Assembly (NCBI GenBank): GCA_038049695.1
Contig: CP142451.1
Coordinates: 9,732,001 to 9,796,000, forward strand
From: Cinnamomum chago
Lineage: Eukaryota; Streptophyta; Magnoliopsida; Laurales; Lauraceae
Direction: 5' to 3'
DNA: 64,000 nucleotides
Shown piece after piece: positions 1 through 12,255 of the stretch. The position numbers and the translations under genes are program-made. A model generated the notes under the pieces. It saw only the letters and a program-made list of their open reading frames with translations. It was not told the origin of the DNA and searched no databases. Positions within the stretch are counted from its first letter, which is position 1. Every line of letters starts with the position of its first letter.

Positions 1-191
1 AGATCAAGCAATAACAATTGAATTCAGCAAGTTTACTAAGACTTGGTGTTACCAATCAATAAAGACCCTGTTCCCTTACTATTAAATGGTAGTCCCCAGC
101 TACTACCACCCAAAAAAAGAGTTCAACATAATGGTAGAGGATGAGCCCTGCAGCATGTTGGCAGCCAGGTTTGCTACATTTTAATGCAGAC
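1..191. repeat. Duplicated upstream block before pseudogene 1
   Basis: This block matches 62587-62774 almost base for base and reappears inverted at about 19190-19375. In the two direct copies it leads straight into an exon-3 acceptor (tgcag) with no exon 1 or 2. It therefore looks like gene-upstream DNA fused to exon 3 by an old deletion. No gene of its own is seen. Confidence 0.7.
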
Positions 192-945
192 TGAATTGCT
201 GGAGGCCGCTGTTAAGGGCACTCTCAATGTACTCAAGGTGTGTTCCGAGACAGGTGTGGAACGAGTAGTAGTCGTCTCATCTACTGCTGTTGTGAATAAC
301 CCAAACTGGCCACCAAATGGACCCATGGATGAGGATTGTTGGAGCGACATTGACTAGTGCAGGAAACTGTAACACCCCAATTTCGGATACCGAGAAAGTC
401 GTCGGAATATCCGAAGTTGGCACGCTACTTTCCGGAAAATCCGAAAACTTCCAAGATCGTAGGTCTGCAGTGAGGTCCAATTTTGAAACTTTTGAACAAG
501 ATAATAACAACGGTTAAATTGCGGAAGCATAAGAAGTAAAACGGATGCAATGAGTATCATAATATATCAAATAAGAGCAGAACTGTAGTCTAGTTTAAGA
601 GTATCAATTGTTAAGGACAAAAGTTAATTACATATTGACAGCCACCCAGCTCACTACAAAATCGCTCAAAAGCCCAAACAAATGTAAGCTCTTAAAGACT
701 CGGTAATGGCTCTCCACCCTCCGGCTCGACATCTGGGTCGGCCGGTCCCCAATTGTAATCTCCGGCTACAGGTGCCTCTACGAGCGCATCGTCCGCGTAC
801 TTGGGGTCGAGACCTAAGCACCAAAGATGGGTCAGATCTAAAGATCCGGTAAGTCACAGTATACAAGTAACATAGGACATATATATTAAAAGAGTAGAGA
901 CAGTTACACAATTAAAGAATATCAAGATACATGATCTAGACAACT

Positions 946-1150
946 CACTACACCAAAAATCGGAAATTGGAACGGAAAAGCGTTCCTAATCCTTCCGTTC
1001 CTAATCCGTTAAAGTGTTCCAATTTCCGTTCCAATTTGGATTAGGAACGGTTGGTACCAAATTGGAACGGAAATTGGAACACTTTAACGGATTAGGAACG
1101 GAAGGATTAGGAACGCTTTTCCGTTCCAATTTCCGATTTTTGGTGTAGTG
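946..1150. mobile_element. CACTA-type MITE, near-perfect hairpin
   Basis: The element starts CACTACACCAAAAAT and ends with its reverse complement. By eye the two 94-base arms (946-1039 and 1057-1150) are perfectly complementary around a 17-base loop. The flanking triplets act and gct differ by one base, a weak match to the 3-bp duplication of CACTA elements. It has no coding capacity and is nested in the solo LTR. A transcript would form a long hairpin. Confidence 0.85.
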
Positions 1151-2315
1151 GCTGAGCAAGATAAACAAATAGAATCAGAATAATTATAGCATCTAGTCTA
1201 AAACAATATGACACATTCACACGAGCTGGATACCGCGGGATATTATGCCGAGGCCCTCCCATACCGAACACAGTTACGGCGGGGAATCTTACCAATGCTG
1301 GGGATAACTAACCCCGCAATCAGTCACACTCATCAGTCTCACCACACTCATCACTCGAGGAGACTGGATTCGGTATCACGCCGTCCGTCTAATCATAGCT
1401 CATCATGATAGCTCACTCAACACTCAAAATAGCTCCTACCAGGGATGATCAATCCAAATGCTGAGCTTAAGTCAACCGAGTGAATGTCTATATCGACTCA
1501 AGGAAACTCTAAATGTCTGTGTCTGTCTAGGCTTTGTCTTGCGTGAACAAGGTCCTAACAAAGTCTCTAAGAGGTTCTTATATCAATTAGTCCATGGATT
1601 ACAATCCAAGTTCAAGCCCACTCGTTGGATCCATACCAAGGCCCATCAAACACATGGCCTGGTCTAGAACGGTCCAAACGAGGCAACATATCCATTTCTA
1701 ATGATAAACAACTCATTCTCATCCATCATGAGTTATAATCCCAATATAAATCACCTCTCCAATCTAATGGTACACATATCCATACTTAGGCCACAATAAG
1801 GCCCGCCTAGCCACAAACACGGGTCATTATTCTCCCAATCACACCATCGGGTCACCTCTAAGATATGCTAGGTTAAGGTCATCCATTTTCATTTAATTAA
1901 CAGTCATAAGCTATAGTAAGGACATAAGAGTGACAGTAATAAGATAAGTGAAGTATGAACTTCAAGCATGAGAATCAATAGGGAAATAACAATAAGTCAA
2001 CCCAGGTAATGGACCACATTCAGGTCCAGGTCCATCTCAGGTAATTTGATCCCTAAATGGAGTCTCAGATGCCAAGGGATACTGTGTTTGGTGCTCCAGA
2101 AGTTACGGGCATAATTGACAACGTTTAATGGTAGAATCATCGTAGATTAAGCGACCAAAACCCTACTTGGTGGTCCCCACGAGTCAAGATTGAGCCACAC
2201 CATTGACTCCGGCTTGGCACATCAATAGATGTCCATTTGGATGGTCAATGGGCCCCACAAATGATCACAACTTTAGAATACTGAAAACTGGAAAATCACT
2301 GAATTCAGTTTGCTC

Positions 2316-2790
2316 GGTCGACCTGGCACAGGGCTCGGTCGACCGAGTACACTGGGGGTTGACCCCCAGGTCGACCCTAGTGCAGTGTGCTCGGTCGACC
2401 TCCTGGCCTGGTCGGTCGACCGAGTGCACTGGGAAAATTGGATCTGCACCTGGGAGACATGGTCTATTCTCAGGGAATTTCCTGTGTGTCCGGTCGACCT
2501 ACTGGCCTGGGAGGTCGACCGCATACACAGAAAAACCTGGAATAATGATGTCCCAGCTCTCAGTTATTTCCACTGTAGGTCCTGTGTACTCGGTCGACCT
2601 GGAGTAGGGCTCGGTCGACCAAGTACACAGAATTTCTGGATCTAAAGGAAAATCCAACTCCTAGCTATTTTCTGCAGAAACCTGTGTGCTCGGTCGACCG
2701 CGCACACTGAATTATCAGTTCTGCAGGAAAAATAACTGGGACTTGTTTTTCCCAGATTTTAGTGTGCTCGATTGACCGGACTGCAGGTCA
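2316..2790. repeat. GGTCGACC palindrome array inside the solo LTR
   Basis: Ten exact GGTCGACC octamers begin at 2316, 2337, 2369, 2393, 2414, 2492, 2513, 2592, 2613 and 2692, followed by degenerate copies near 2768-2797. Many occur in pairs about 21 bp apart. Flanks often read GTGTGCTC on one side and GAGTACAC on the other, so pairs form larger inverted repeats. The surrounding LTR is AT-rich, so the array stands out. Confidence 0.9.
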
Positions 2791-3639
2791 GTCGACCGGG
2801 CACACGCAGACTGCTGAAAACCCAAATTTTAGGGTTTCTTCCTTCCAACCCATTTTTCCATTAAAACTCATCCAATCTCGGTCAAACACCACCAAATCAA
2901 CATAAAACTTAAAAACATTTCAATGTACTACCATCCAACACCCAAGCAGGCCATTGATCTTCCAAATGGGTAATCCCATCCATCAATGCCCCAAAATCCA
3001 CCAAAACTAAGCTCAAGGGTAGATCTATCACATGAATAATAACTAAACTGAAATTGCAGAATTAAGGGAAGTAGAAACATACATTCTATGTTAAATAAGC
3101 ATATTGCACTTGCTTTGTTGAAATGAGAGGTTGTAGAGAGAGAGAACCAATCTAAGAAGATGAAATCCCAGCTCCTAGGGTCTTCTCTAGCATAAAACCA
3201 GCTCAAAGCTTAGAGAAAGGAGAAGGGAAATGAAGAAAATGAATAGTCTAAAGAGTGTCTTGCGAAATGTGCTGTATTTATAGATTGTGGGTTTAGCTAG
3301 GGTCTAAAATACCCTTCTTGTTTGTATAGGATTAGGGTTAGGGTAGAGGGCATTTAGGTCTTTTGGTGGGAAGGTTCTAGAAGAGTCTTTTATGGATACC
3401 CCCTATGAAAAATGTTAATAACTAGCTAGGGCCTCCAACTCACTACGAACCCTAGAAATTGTAAAAAGGACCCCTATTAACTCTATTACTAACACAACTA
3501 GACTAATCTAACTCAAACTTAGGGAAATATATAGCTTCTCTTACTAACCCACTAATTAGTATAATAAGCTAATATACTCTATTAATTAGTATTCAAAATT
3601 TCAATTGAGGGCCCACAAGGGGTAGGGCCTCACAGAAAC

Positions 3640-4302
3640 TACATTGACATTCCAAAATGAGGATTGATCCGTTCATTTTTGGGTCCAGATGAACCCGTAT
3701 GCTAATCTGATAGGTCCACGTTCATTTGGTGCATGCCCGCTTACTTCAATTCCCAAATGGAAATATCAACCATTTTTCAGTTAGGCTTGAGCCCAATCTT
3801 TTAGAGAAAAATGCTCAACTCTGGATGGAAATGGATCCATGTTTTAGCCAACAACTACTGGAAAGAGTCGCACCCCCCCCCCCCCCCCAAAAAAAAAAAA
3901 ACCAGATAGTATCAACCCCTGTTTGACAATCAAGTCTGGGTACAGGTCACTGAAACACTATCAATCTAACTCGAACGGCCTTCTTGTTTGCATCCTTAGT
4001 GACCAATAATAAATAGAGTGACTGGAGGTGTAACCATCAGATTCTTGACCCCTATTTATTTTCTTAAGCTAGAATGTGATTAAAGTTATATTTTGTTGTT
4101 AAACAGTCTTTTTCTTGGTCCACTTTCAAAGCCTCAATTAGGGACTATTAAACGTCCACTTGGGATAATCTTGGAGGGTGTTGACAACCTATAGTGGGAT
4201 CATCCAGACTAATGATTGATTTAATGCATGAAGCATGCTAACTGTTTTCTGTTGAGAAGAATAATTATTCAGATCAAAGATACTTCTAAAGTGATTATGA
4301 AG
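3640..4302. repeat. Duplicated intron-4-derived block with a C/A homopolymer run
   Basis: This block matches 62957-63594 of pseudogene C closely and the intron 4 region of gene A near 41455-41610 more distantly. It is non-coding. A run of about 16 C followed by 13 A sits at 3873-3901 where the other copy has a short C tract. Confidence 0.75.
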
Positions 4303-4495
4303 TGTTAGGTATTTTAGTGTTGGCAAAATTCATGGGTTGGACAAAACTCTAGGTCTTTTGAGTTGTAATGTTTTTTAGAAAAGGACTCTGTAGTATAGAA
4401 GATTGAAAGGACTCAGAAGAAGAAAGTCTAAAAGAATTAGAAGAAGAAAGTTGGAGAAACAGAGCTGAATTTCCGGATCATCAAGAGTGGGGTCC

Positions 4496-4618
4496 GCTCG
4501 AGCGAACATCTCATCCGCTCGGGCAAAGTTAACATAGATAGCCCAAACGCACTAACAGAAGATTTTTATGCCAAGACAGAACCTCATCCGCTCGAGCAGA
4601 TGGTGGGTCCGCTCGAGC
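4496..4618. repeat. GCTCGAGC palindrome cluster in the 951-bp LTR
   Basis: Exact GCTCGAGC copies lie at 4496-4503, 4590-4597 and 4611-4618, with a one-mismatch copy near 4516. They are preceded by ggtcc or catcc and two are followed by g-rich purine strings, giving extended palindromes such as TCCGCTCGAGCGGA. Confidence 0.9.
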
Positions 4619-5016
4619 GGACAGGTGCACAGAAAACGGGAAAGTCTCTATTCTGATCCGAATTAGTTTCCCTTTGAGACTGTCTTTCCCTGTTTGACTC
4701 CTACTTATGCACTAAGTCTAAGGCATGAATTTGAGGCTATTTATAGGGTGTTACTCTCAACCCTAGAAGACCACCACATACAACTCTCATTGATCTGAGT
4801 CAGAGATATCTTAGAGAGAGTTAATTCTCTAGAGCTATTGAGAGATTATTCTGAAGGGCTGCTCTAGAAGATTGTTGCTGCTTCTACTTTTCTTGTAGAA
4901 GATTGATCATCTTGGTTGACAAGGTGCAAGGAGATCAAGTAAGGAGAACGGGGCGCGGTGGATGTCGTGTCAGTGGATTCTTTACAAGAATACCTATAAT
5001 CCCACTACAACAATTT

Positions 5017-5350
5017 GCACTTTTACCGGCGTTTTTTCCCGGCGCAATCATTAAACGCCGGGAAAAGTATAATTTTTACCGGCGAAAAAGCTTCTTTCGC
5101 CGGGAAAAGATAGAGTTTTCCCGGCGACAATTTTTCGTCGGCAAAGGTTCTATTTTTCCCAGCGATTTATTTTTTTCGCGGACAAAGGTCCTATTTTTTT
5201 CGGCGATTTGTTTTTTTCGCCGGCAAAGGTGAATGTTTCACTCGCGATCCAAATAATTCGCCGGAAATTTCACCCGCCAATTATGCCCGCTGTATTTTTC
5301 CCAGTATATTTTTAAAAACATTTTTACCGGCGCACTATTTGCGCCGGGAT
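5017..5350. repeat. 5' subterminal CCGGCG repeats of the CACTA element
   Basis: Repeated CCGGCG and CGCCGG/CGGC words separated by T- or A-rich runs follow the left terminus, typical of CACTA subterminal regions where the transposase binds. Spacing is irregular, roughly 25 to 40 bp. Confidence 0.85.
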
Positions 5351-5909
5351 TGTTATTACTAATGCCCAGAGCCCCAAACAGAATTCTCAATCCCTCATCT
5401 CTCTCTGATCCTCTCTCGCCCGCCATCCCCTGCGTCTCTGATCCTTCCATCTCCTTCTCCCTCACGACCTCAGCCCTCTCCTCCATCTCCCAGGCGACCT
5501 GCGCAGAACCTCTCTCTCCTCCATCTCCCAGGCGCAGAACCCCCCTCTCCTCCATCTCGATCACCCTAATCCCATCTCCATCTCCATCTCCATCTTCTTC
5601 CTCCCTACTCAGACCTCCCCATCGCACCATTCCTCTCTCACGCCTCACCCTCTCCACGCCTCCCCTGTGTATCAAGCATCTCCATCGCCCATCTCACAGT
5701 ATCCCCTGCGCATCAAACATCTCCATCGCCCATCTCGGTCTCTCCTCTATCCCCATCACCTGAGGCCGATCCCTGCCATTCATCAAAAGACCACCACATC
5801 CCTCGCCTCTGAGTCTCTCTCGTCTCTCTCTGCATCTCTCTCCGTGTGCCACCTCCTCTGTTATTTTCTCTCCGGCATCTTGTTTGGTTCAGAGAAATAG
5901 AGATAAGCA
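5351..5909 (+). other. CT-rich leader-like stretch inside the CACTA element
   Basis: This is a strongly pyrimidine-rich stretch of ctctc and ccatctcc words just before the short captured exon at 5910. It resembles a 5' untranslated leader taken together with the captured gene. The open frames across it on both strands are low-complexity artefacts. Confidence 0.5.
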
Positions 5910-6182
5910 ATGGCGACGAACCTGGTTACATTTCAGAAGGTATAAAGGCAAATTGATCTTTGAATGAATGAAGTTTTTTTTTTTTTTCATCTTTCTTCTT
6001 TCATTCTTTCTGGGGTTGTCTTTCTTTCTAACCTTGATCTTAAAGTTTAATTTTTCCAGGGATCTGGGCTTCAGATTTTTTGTAAGAAGAGAGATAGAGA
6101 GAGAGAAAGCGATCGTTACCCCTACAGAGTCATTGAAATCACGCCTCTGCCCAAAAACTTCGGCATTCGCTGCTTCCCCTCT
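5910..6182 (+). pseudogene. Captured first two exons of an unidentified host gene
   Basis: An ATG at 5910 opens a 10-codon exon (5910-5939) ending at a GT donor. A second exon (6060-6182, 41 codons) follows a ttccag acceptor in the same phase and ends before gtaagc. The joined frame stays open and includes RYPYRVIEITPLPKNFGIRC. The start suggests a plastid-targeted or other small host protein, but I do not recognise the family with confidence. It lies just after the CT-rich leader, so the element seems to have taken a promoter-proximal part of a gene. No matching downstream exons of the same protein are identified. Confidence 0.55.
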
Positions 6183-9100
6183 GTAAGCCAATTTCTGATT
6201 ACTCCATTGAAAAATTTTGGGTTTTTCAACTGCATTGGTTTAGAAACTCGATTTTGGTCTATACACGAAACGTTTTTTTTTTTTTTAATTAGTTCGAAAT
6301 GTCGATTTTGATCTATATGCGAACTGGGTTTCTTGATATTGGTAAATCAAGTGAGATATGATATGCAGAGGGGAGTGAAATCTACAAAATGTCAATACCC
6401 AGCAATAAAGTTTGCATTTATAGTTGGGAAAGGAAAGTTGTGTCAAAGGGGTGCAGCTAGAATTGGTTAAGAACCATGCGGTTAAGCAAAGTGATGGTTT
6501 GGTAAAGGAGGGACTTCACAATTATATAATATAAAGCGAACTCCTTCTAACAACTTTTATTATAAGTGATCGATTGATATTCCCCATCCATCTCGGAGAG
6601 ATCTCTTATTCCTCAAAACCTTTGGAGGAACATAACGCTCCTCCCCGACTTGTCTTCTCTCAAGCTCTCCATCTTCACAAAGCCTCAGTTCTGATCGGTA
6701 TGAAATGAACAACGAGTAAGAAGCTTTGAATCTCATGGCATCGTCTAGATAGAAGTCGTAACTCTCTTTTCCGCAGCAGAATTTGCATCTAACAACAAAA
6801 AGAACTCGGAATGGAATTGATTGCCATGGCATAATCAACTTCATCTGCGCGCGCTCGTGCATATCTCACCCTACACTTTCTCATCGGTTTTGGGAGTCGT
6901 CTAGTATGAAATCAAATGATATCTTTTTTCGAATTTCAGTCTTTAAGAATTAGGTCTTTTTTTTTAACATAATCAGGGGTATTTATATTTATATAAGTGA
7001 AGGGAAGCAATTTGATCAATGCTACAATCAAAGCCCGTATCACTTCAAAGAATCTCATCAGGTGTGTATTTTTTCCTTTCTAGACCAGACCTCAAAAGAG
7101 GGAATTTCAGTAAAGAAGAAAAGGAGACTATAATAAGATTGCATGAAGTCCTTGGAAACAATAAAAAAAGAAAAAAAAAAAGGTGTACAGATGAGCACAC
7201 CCACAATCAACATCTCGTGTAAAATACAAGAGAAATAAGACAGAACAATGTGAAACATATGTTCATAGGCTTCTGCATATTGCGTCTTTGTGATTACTCT
7301 TATCAAAAGTTTTATTGGCCTGACAGACCTTTCTTATCTGAAATTCATAGTGCTCTTTGCTAATTGAGTGTGCATTGTATCTAGACCTCTGATTGAAGAG
7401 GACTAAGTCCACAATTCATGGGTTTGTTTGCTTTCTTCATTTTTCCTTTAAGTTCTTAAAAGAGTAATTCTCAAGCATGACTTCTTTATTCTCTTCTCTC
7501 TTTTTTTCTTTTTTTCTCTTTTTTTTTTTTGTTGATTTTGATGCATTTGCACAAAGATTCACACACCACATGAAAATAGGAAGTTCTTTCTCTCCATTTA
7601 TAACGTAGTATTGGTTTTGGGTTCCGCTATGATTGGAAAGGGTCTTTTTAGGCTTTATCAATGTTCTATTCTTTTGTTTTTGGGCAAAGGTCTTGGTTTT
7701 ATTAGCTTTGTTCATTTTCCTTTAGATTCTTAAAATAGTAATTCTCAAGCATGAGTTCTTTATTCTCTTCTTCTTCTTTTTTTTTTTCCTTCTTTTCACT
7801 TTTCTTTTTGGTATTGATGCATTTGCAAAAATAGGGAGTTCTTTTAAAATTAAATCCGAACAAATCCATAAGATCCATGATCCAACACTTACAATGTTAT
7901 AGAAATAACATAATAATTTGTAGCATCTTACAAGGAGTTTTCCCTTATATAGAACTGAATCAAAAATTTAAGACAGCAGAATTACTGGATTTGTAGTGTT
8001 CATGTTTAAAAACTCGACTCCTAAAAAGAATTACGGACTAGCATTATCCCTTATTTACTTCAGTTTCCTCTGCTGATATTTGAGGCGATGAGTTTACATT
8101 TGTCTGTTACTATAATTTCTTGGCACGGGGTTTATGAGCACGCTTGGGTCGCCAAGTCACTTACATGACCACAGACTTGGCTTCTTTAGGTGATAATTCT
8201 TGTGTTTTTCCTCTTTCTAAATCAAGTGTCTATTGCAAATGATATTTCAACTTCAAGAATCACTTTATTGAAGGTAATAGATTGGATTTATCTCTTTTTA
8301 AATATAAGCATATGTTGCCTTTCTTATTATTTATTGTTGTGTGGGTTTCTATATCCATTTTTTATGACATAAAATTTTCATTTGAGCTTAAACAAGTTTT
8401 CTGACATTTTGTAGGCTCAAATTGCTCAACTATGTGTGAACAAGTGGTTTGTGCCAGAATTTGAGTTGCCCTATTGTTGCTTACCTAGCTATTAATGTTG
8501 AGTTCTTAGGATGAGCGGGATGTGGAAGATTTTAGTACATCAATCCGATAGCAACAAAAACAATATGAAGGTTAAAGACGATGATGAGTACAAACAAAAT
8601 TTGGAATTAGTTGCTTTTGATGTCACTTAATTAGGCCCTTTTGGTTTGCATTAAAATAGATAGGAATTGAATACATAAGGTTGTTAAAATAAAGGTGAAA
8701 GGTGAATTTTCAAATATGATCAAGTATTTCAAGATTCATTTTTTTTAAAATTTTTCCATATACAGAAAGCTTACTTGTTATCCATTTCCTTTTGTTTTAT
8801 CTATATCTTGTTTAACAAATATTTTATTGTGAGTTTTTTAACTATATATTTCTACTCATAATATTTTATTATGGCATGGGCAGCTCTCCATTTGTATAGA
8901 GAGAAATAATGGGACAAAAAATTGCATGTAATGGAAGTCAATGTAAATAGTTCTACATGTTGGTTGGTTGATGGCATTCATGATCCAATATTCTGTATTT
9001 TATTTTTTTATAACTGTAAAAAGAATATTCTGCATTTTATCTCAACCAAAGAATTTTTTGTTGAAAACATTTTGCATCAGTGTGCTTTTCTCTTGGTGTA

Positions 9101-10326
9101 TGGAATTGTATGGTGTTAGAGAAACTAGGAACGTAGACGCGTTGGATTGGTTGGGTCTTATTCAGTCAGATTTAATTCATTGTGAGAATATTTTAGATTT
9201 ATATTGCTTGTGGTTACATTAGTTGGGTAAGGGAGGTCTTATGCAATTGCAAAGAGCTGGCTCAGATGTGGCTAATGTCCTCTATTATTTATCTTGTTTT
9301 TATGCCCATGGTTTTATTTTCTTTTGCTTTGACAGATGGAATGGTGGGTTGTGTCATGAACTTGGGGTTGTATTTCAATTTGTTCCTCCACCTGGACCAA
9401 AGTGATGATTGAGTTTGTCTACTTTATCTGTACTCAAATGTGTTCTAGATTTGAGTAACGTGTTTTTAGCAAAATTGATGCACATGTAGGTTGATTTCTA
9501 ATTTATTTCTATATAGGTGGAAGAGTAATGCTGATGACTTATTTTCTGCATTTTAGTTTTTTTTTTTTTTTTTTCTATTTGGGATAATGAGTGGTGGTTA
9601 TAATAGGGTTCATGGAGATGGGTTTCTTGAAATGGAGATGGGTTTGATTCACCAGCCCATTTGAATTGTATATGCATCACATATGTAGTTGGGCATTTAT
9701 GTATATATTCAATTGGCATGTTGTGTTTTCATGTTAGGTGCCCAACCATCTCAGTTGTTTCATGTTATATACAATTAATAGAACATATTTAATTGAATGT
9801 GTTGTTTGTGCGTGCTATCATTTGCAGTTGAGTTTGTTGAATGTGTCGTTCATTGTTATTTGAGAACCTTTTTTAGCATGAAAACATGTGCCTTGCAATG
9901 AAATGTAGAATGATGAAATGATTATATTTGAGGTGGTTTTTCAACATCACCTGTAATTTTCTTCATATATTTGCCTGGACACCACGTGCAGGGCTACACT
10001 AGTGATATTTTAAGCAAGTATAGTTATCCATGTATCTTGGGAAGAAGATATTTTGAAACATTTTGGTTTTGTGGCATATTGGGTTTTTTGTTTCTCTGAT
10101 AGGTGACATTACTAGAACCTGCCTCATGGTTGTGATAATGAGTGCCTTCCAACTGTGCTTCTGGCTTGGCCATATAGGGGCATTGTTCCTTCTCCCCTTA
10201 TAAAAATGTTGGGTTCTTGCATTGTTTGGGTGAAGTTGCTACAGGACGTCATGTATTAGGATGGGTTGAGACAGAGATTATCTATCGCAACAGTTAATTA
10301 ACCTCTATTTCACTTACTCGTGTAGG
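6183..10326. other. AT-rich CACTA interior without recognisable genes
   Basis: About 4 kb of AT-rich sequence with poly-T and poly-A runs. An imperfect ~290-bp direct repeat is visible near 7430-7560 and 7700-7830 (shared words include attctcaagcatgac/gttctttattctc). It may be intron of the captured gene. No transposase domain or convincing exon is seen; open frames are short and AT-driven. Confidence 0.5.
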
Positions 10327-10790
10327 AACCTTTCAGATGTTATGTGGGAAGCAATTTCTACCCGTCAGGTTCTTTCATTGTACCAGGGGCTTGGAACGAA
10401 AAACTTGCAATCATTTATAGCGCAGTTTGTCTATTTTTATGGTTATAGCTATTTCAAATGGTTATGTTATAAATTTTGTAACTTATGTTATAAATTTGTA
10501 GCCATTGGATACAGCATCATCTAGGATGCAAACAAGTGATTTTGGTAGATCCAAAGGACTTTGGGAGACCCTTTCAGAGGGCTCATGGAGTCAAGAATTT
10601 GATGGCCTTGGTGTGTCCCTTCTTCTGACATCTAATCCTGCTATTCAGGTACTCAATCATGTACCCTGCTACTGAGGCTATTTATATATTAATGCTGCTA
10701 GGATTTAACTATTTTTGTTGTGACCTTTTTCTATTATTTTGACCTTAGGTTGCAGCTTCTCAGAAGTTGCTTTCTTATTTAGTCGCTTGA
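10327..10790 (+). pseudogene. Captured exon fragments, source gene unidentified
   Basis: Three exon-like segments share splice-like borders. One at ~10327-10432 reads in part [20 protein letters not shown]. One at ~10502-10649 reads in part [20 protein letters not shown] and ends before gtactc. A short one at ~10749-10790 follows ttag and reads VAASQKLLSYLVA then a stop. Codon-like composition differs from the AT-rich flanks. I do not recognise the protein. The pieces could be consecutive exons of one host gene. Confidence 0.45.
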
Positions 10791-11449
10791 TCCAATACAA
10801 GTATTAGTAATTTTAGAAAAGGAAAATGGGATACTTGCTAATGTAGATTTCCTCCTTTTCAGTTTATTGTTGTTATTGTTGTTTGTTTACTTTCTTTTCA
10901 TATTTGAGGAGAGTATCAACTGTTTCCACATCTGTTAAGCATATGGGGCAAGCATTGACAATTACTTGTTGCTACTGCAATGGATTATCCATAGTTTAAC
11001 CATTCAAAAAGGATTATCTGTAGTTCATATGTTGCTTAGTAGCATATGTATTTGAAGGCAAGGACTCTATGAGGGGCTTAATGTGCCAAATACTTGCCAA
11101 AGGGCTATGAACAGTTGCAACCCCCTTAGAAAGAAAGAAAGAAAGAAAAGAAAAGTAAAAAAAAAAAAAAAATTGTTATTGGCAATGGTTTTATAATATA
11201 TTGGGAAGCTATACAGTCTGAACTGAGTAAGGATGGAAGTTTCTTTTATGATTGATGGATTATTGATGGATTATCTCTTACACTTTGAACAATCCATAAG
11301 CACAGAATCTGTGAACAATGAAAATAATAAAAGAACAAGATCATGCCACAGCTTGGGATTGAGTTGTATTTGAATGTCCCTTTCTCATTTCCTCCTTTCT
11401 GACTTTTATATTGTTATCTCTATCGTTTCATTAGATTCTTTAATGGTAG

Positions 11450-11540
11450 ACTTTTGTGAAGGAGTTGAAGAGAACAGTTTTTGCTTCAAAGATGAAGGTT
11501 GTGTGCTTGGGCTCAAGGAAGAATTTTTGCATTAATTCAG
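11450..11540 (+). pseudogene. Captured exon of a DDX11/CHL1-like DNA helicase
   Basis: An exon bounded by ag at 11448-11449 and gt at 11541 encodes KELKRTVFASKMKVVCLGSR followed by KNFCINS. The string VCLGSRKNFCIN matches what I know of the iron-sulphur-domain entry of XPD/Rad3-family helicases of the DDX11 (CHL1) branch, where a cysteine follows LGSRxN. Only this exon is recognised; the rest of the helicase is absent, so it is a fragment. The assignment rests on a short motif and is from memory. Confidence 0.65.
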
Positions 11541-11561
11541 GTTTCTTCCTTTCTTTTAGAT

Positions 11562-11775
11562 GCATTACAGAAAATTCATCTTCTTTGGTTCAAGAGGAAT
11601 GTTCCATTGCGAAACATCCTTGGTGAAAGTTTGATTTGGGTGAAATTGGTCATTTTTCTGGGAGGGGCAAGTATTGGCTTATATGATTTTGCTGACTACA
11701 ATTTTTTGCAGAGCCTTGAAAGGTGCCAACTAAAAGATGTGGTAGCAGGGAAGCGAGAGAAACTTGATGCTTTAG
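11562..11775 (+). pseudogene. Possible further captured exons, unidentified
   Basis: Two exon-like segments lie downstream of the helicase exon. One near 11562-11630 reads ALQKIHLLWFKRNVPLRNIL. One near 11711-11775 follows ttgcag, reads SLERCQLKDVVAGKREKLDA and ends before gtatatt. The second has good splice context. Neither matches a family I can name, and they may come from different genes. Confidence 0.35.
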
Positions 11776-12177
11776 GTATATTATTCTTATTGCACATCTC
11801 TATCTCTCTCTCTAAGTTTTTCTTACAAATTGAGATGGGTAGTTGCCCTTGCCATTTTTGTAGTGATTGTTATTCCTTGAGTAGCATTGGGTTTTGTCCT
11901 TTTAGGATTCTAAGGACAATGGTTTTTTTTTTTCCCCTTTGCTTTTATGATTCTGTATTTATCATGAAGCTAATGGATATGGGTTTTGGTTTTCTTTTTG
12001 AAATTGTAATGATGGATGTGGTCATCAAGAAGACAGAACAATTTTTTAGTTTTTGAACTTGGAGAAGCCTTTGTTATTCTTTTGTATGAGAGTAATGCCT
12101 GACAGAATCATGCATCTGCTCTATGACTACTTGTAGTTTGTGTCTTTCTTCTGAACTGTTCATGTAAGTGTCATCAG

Positions 12178-12255
12178 GAACATGTTATACAGACTAGACA
12201 TGGTTCTGTTTCTGTTGCTGTGTTTGGAGACCAAGACAAACCGGCACTTGTGACT
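12178..12255 (+). pseudogene. Captured exon of an NDL/Ndr-like (SF21) gene
   Basis: After a tcatcag acceptor the frame reads EHVIQTRHGSVSVAVFGDQD then KPALVT. That is the N-terminal strand of plant N-myc-downregulated-like (NDL/SF21) proteins, an alpha/beta-hydrolase-fold family. The reading then degenerates. Only this exon is present, so it is a transduplicated fragment and not a gene. Its origin from a second host gene, distinct from the helicase exon, makes the element chimeric. Confidence 0.7.

Larger units (their letters stand above)
368..3634. mobile_element. Solo LTR, probably Gypsy-type (3267 bp)
   Basis: The element starts TGTAACACCCC and ends GGGCCTCACA, the TG...CA ends of an LTR. 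It is flanked by the 5-bp duplication GAAAC (363-367 and 3635-3639). Pseudogene C shows the uninterrupted site near 62951-62957. No gag, pol, primer-binding site or second LTR is present, so it is read as a solo LTR left by recombination. The start resembles the long LTR at 15005, which precedes a Gypsy-like gag, hence the tentative class. It holds a nested hairpin MITE (946-1150) and an array of GGTCGACC palindromes (2316-2790). Small open frames over that array are translations of the repeat. Confidence 0.88.

Noticed and set aside
2203..2645. Open frames of 111-134 codons with repeated RST/VDL strings
   Set aside because: They follow the GGTCGACC palindrome array in an LTR; the repetition is of DNA, with no protein domain.
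5238..5763. Open frames of 137 and 145 codons on opposite strands
   Set aside because: Low-complexity CT-rich sequence gives Ser/Pro-rich and Glu/Gly-rich shadows.
8968..9222. Hydrophobic short frames in the CACTA interior (for example 84 codons)
   Set aside because: T-rich DNA gives Phe/Leu-rich shadows; no start context, domain or splice support.
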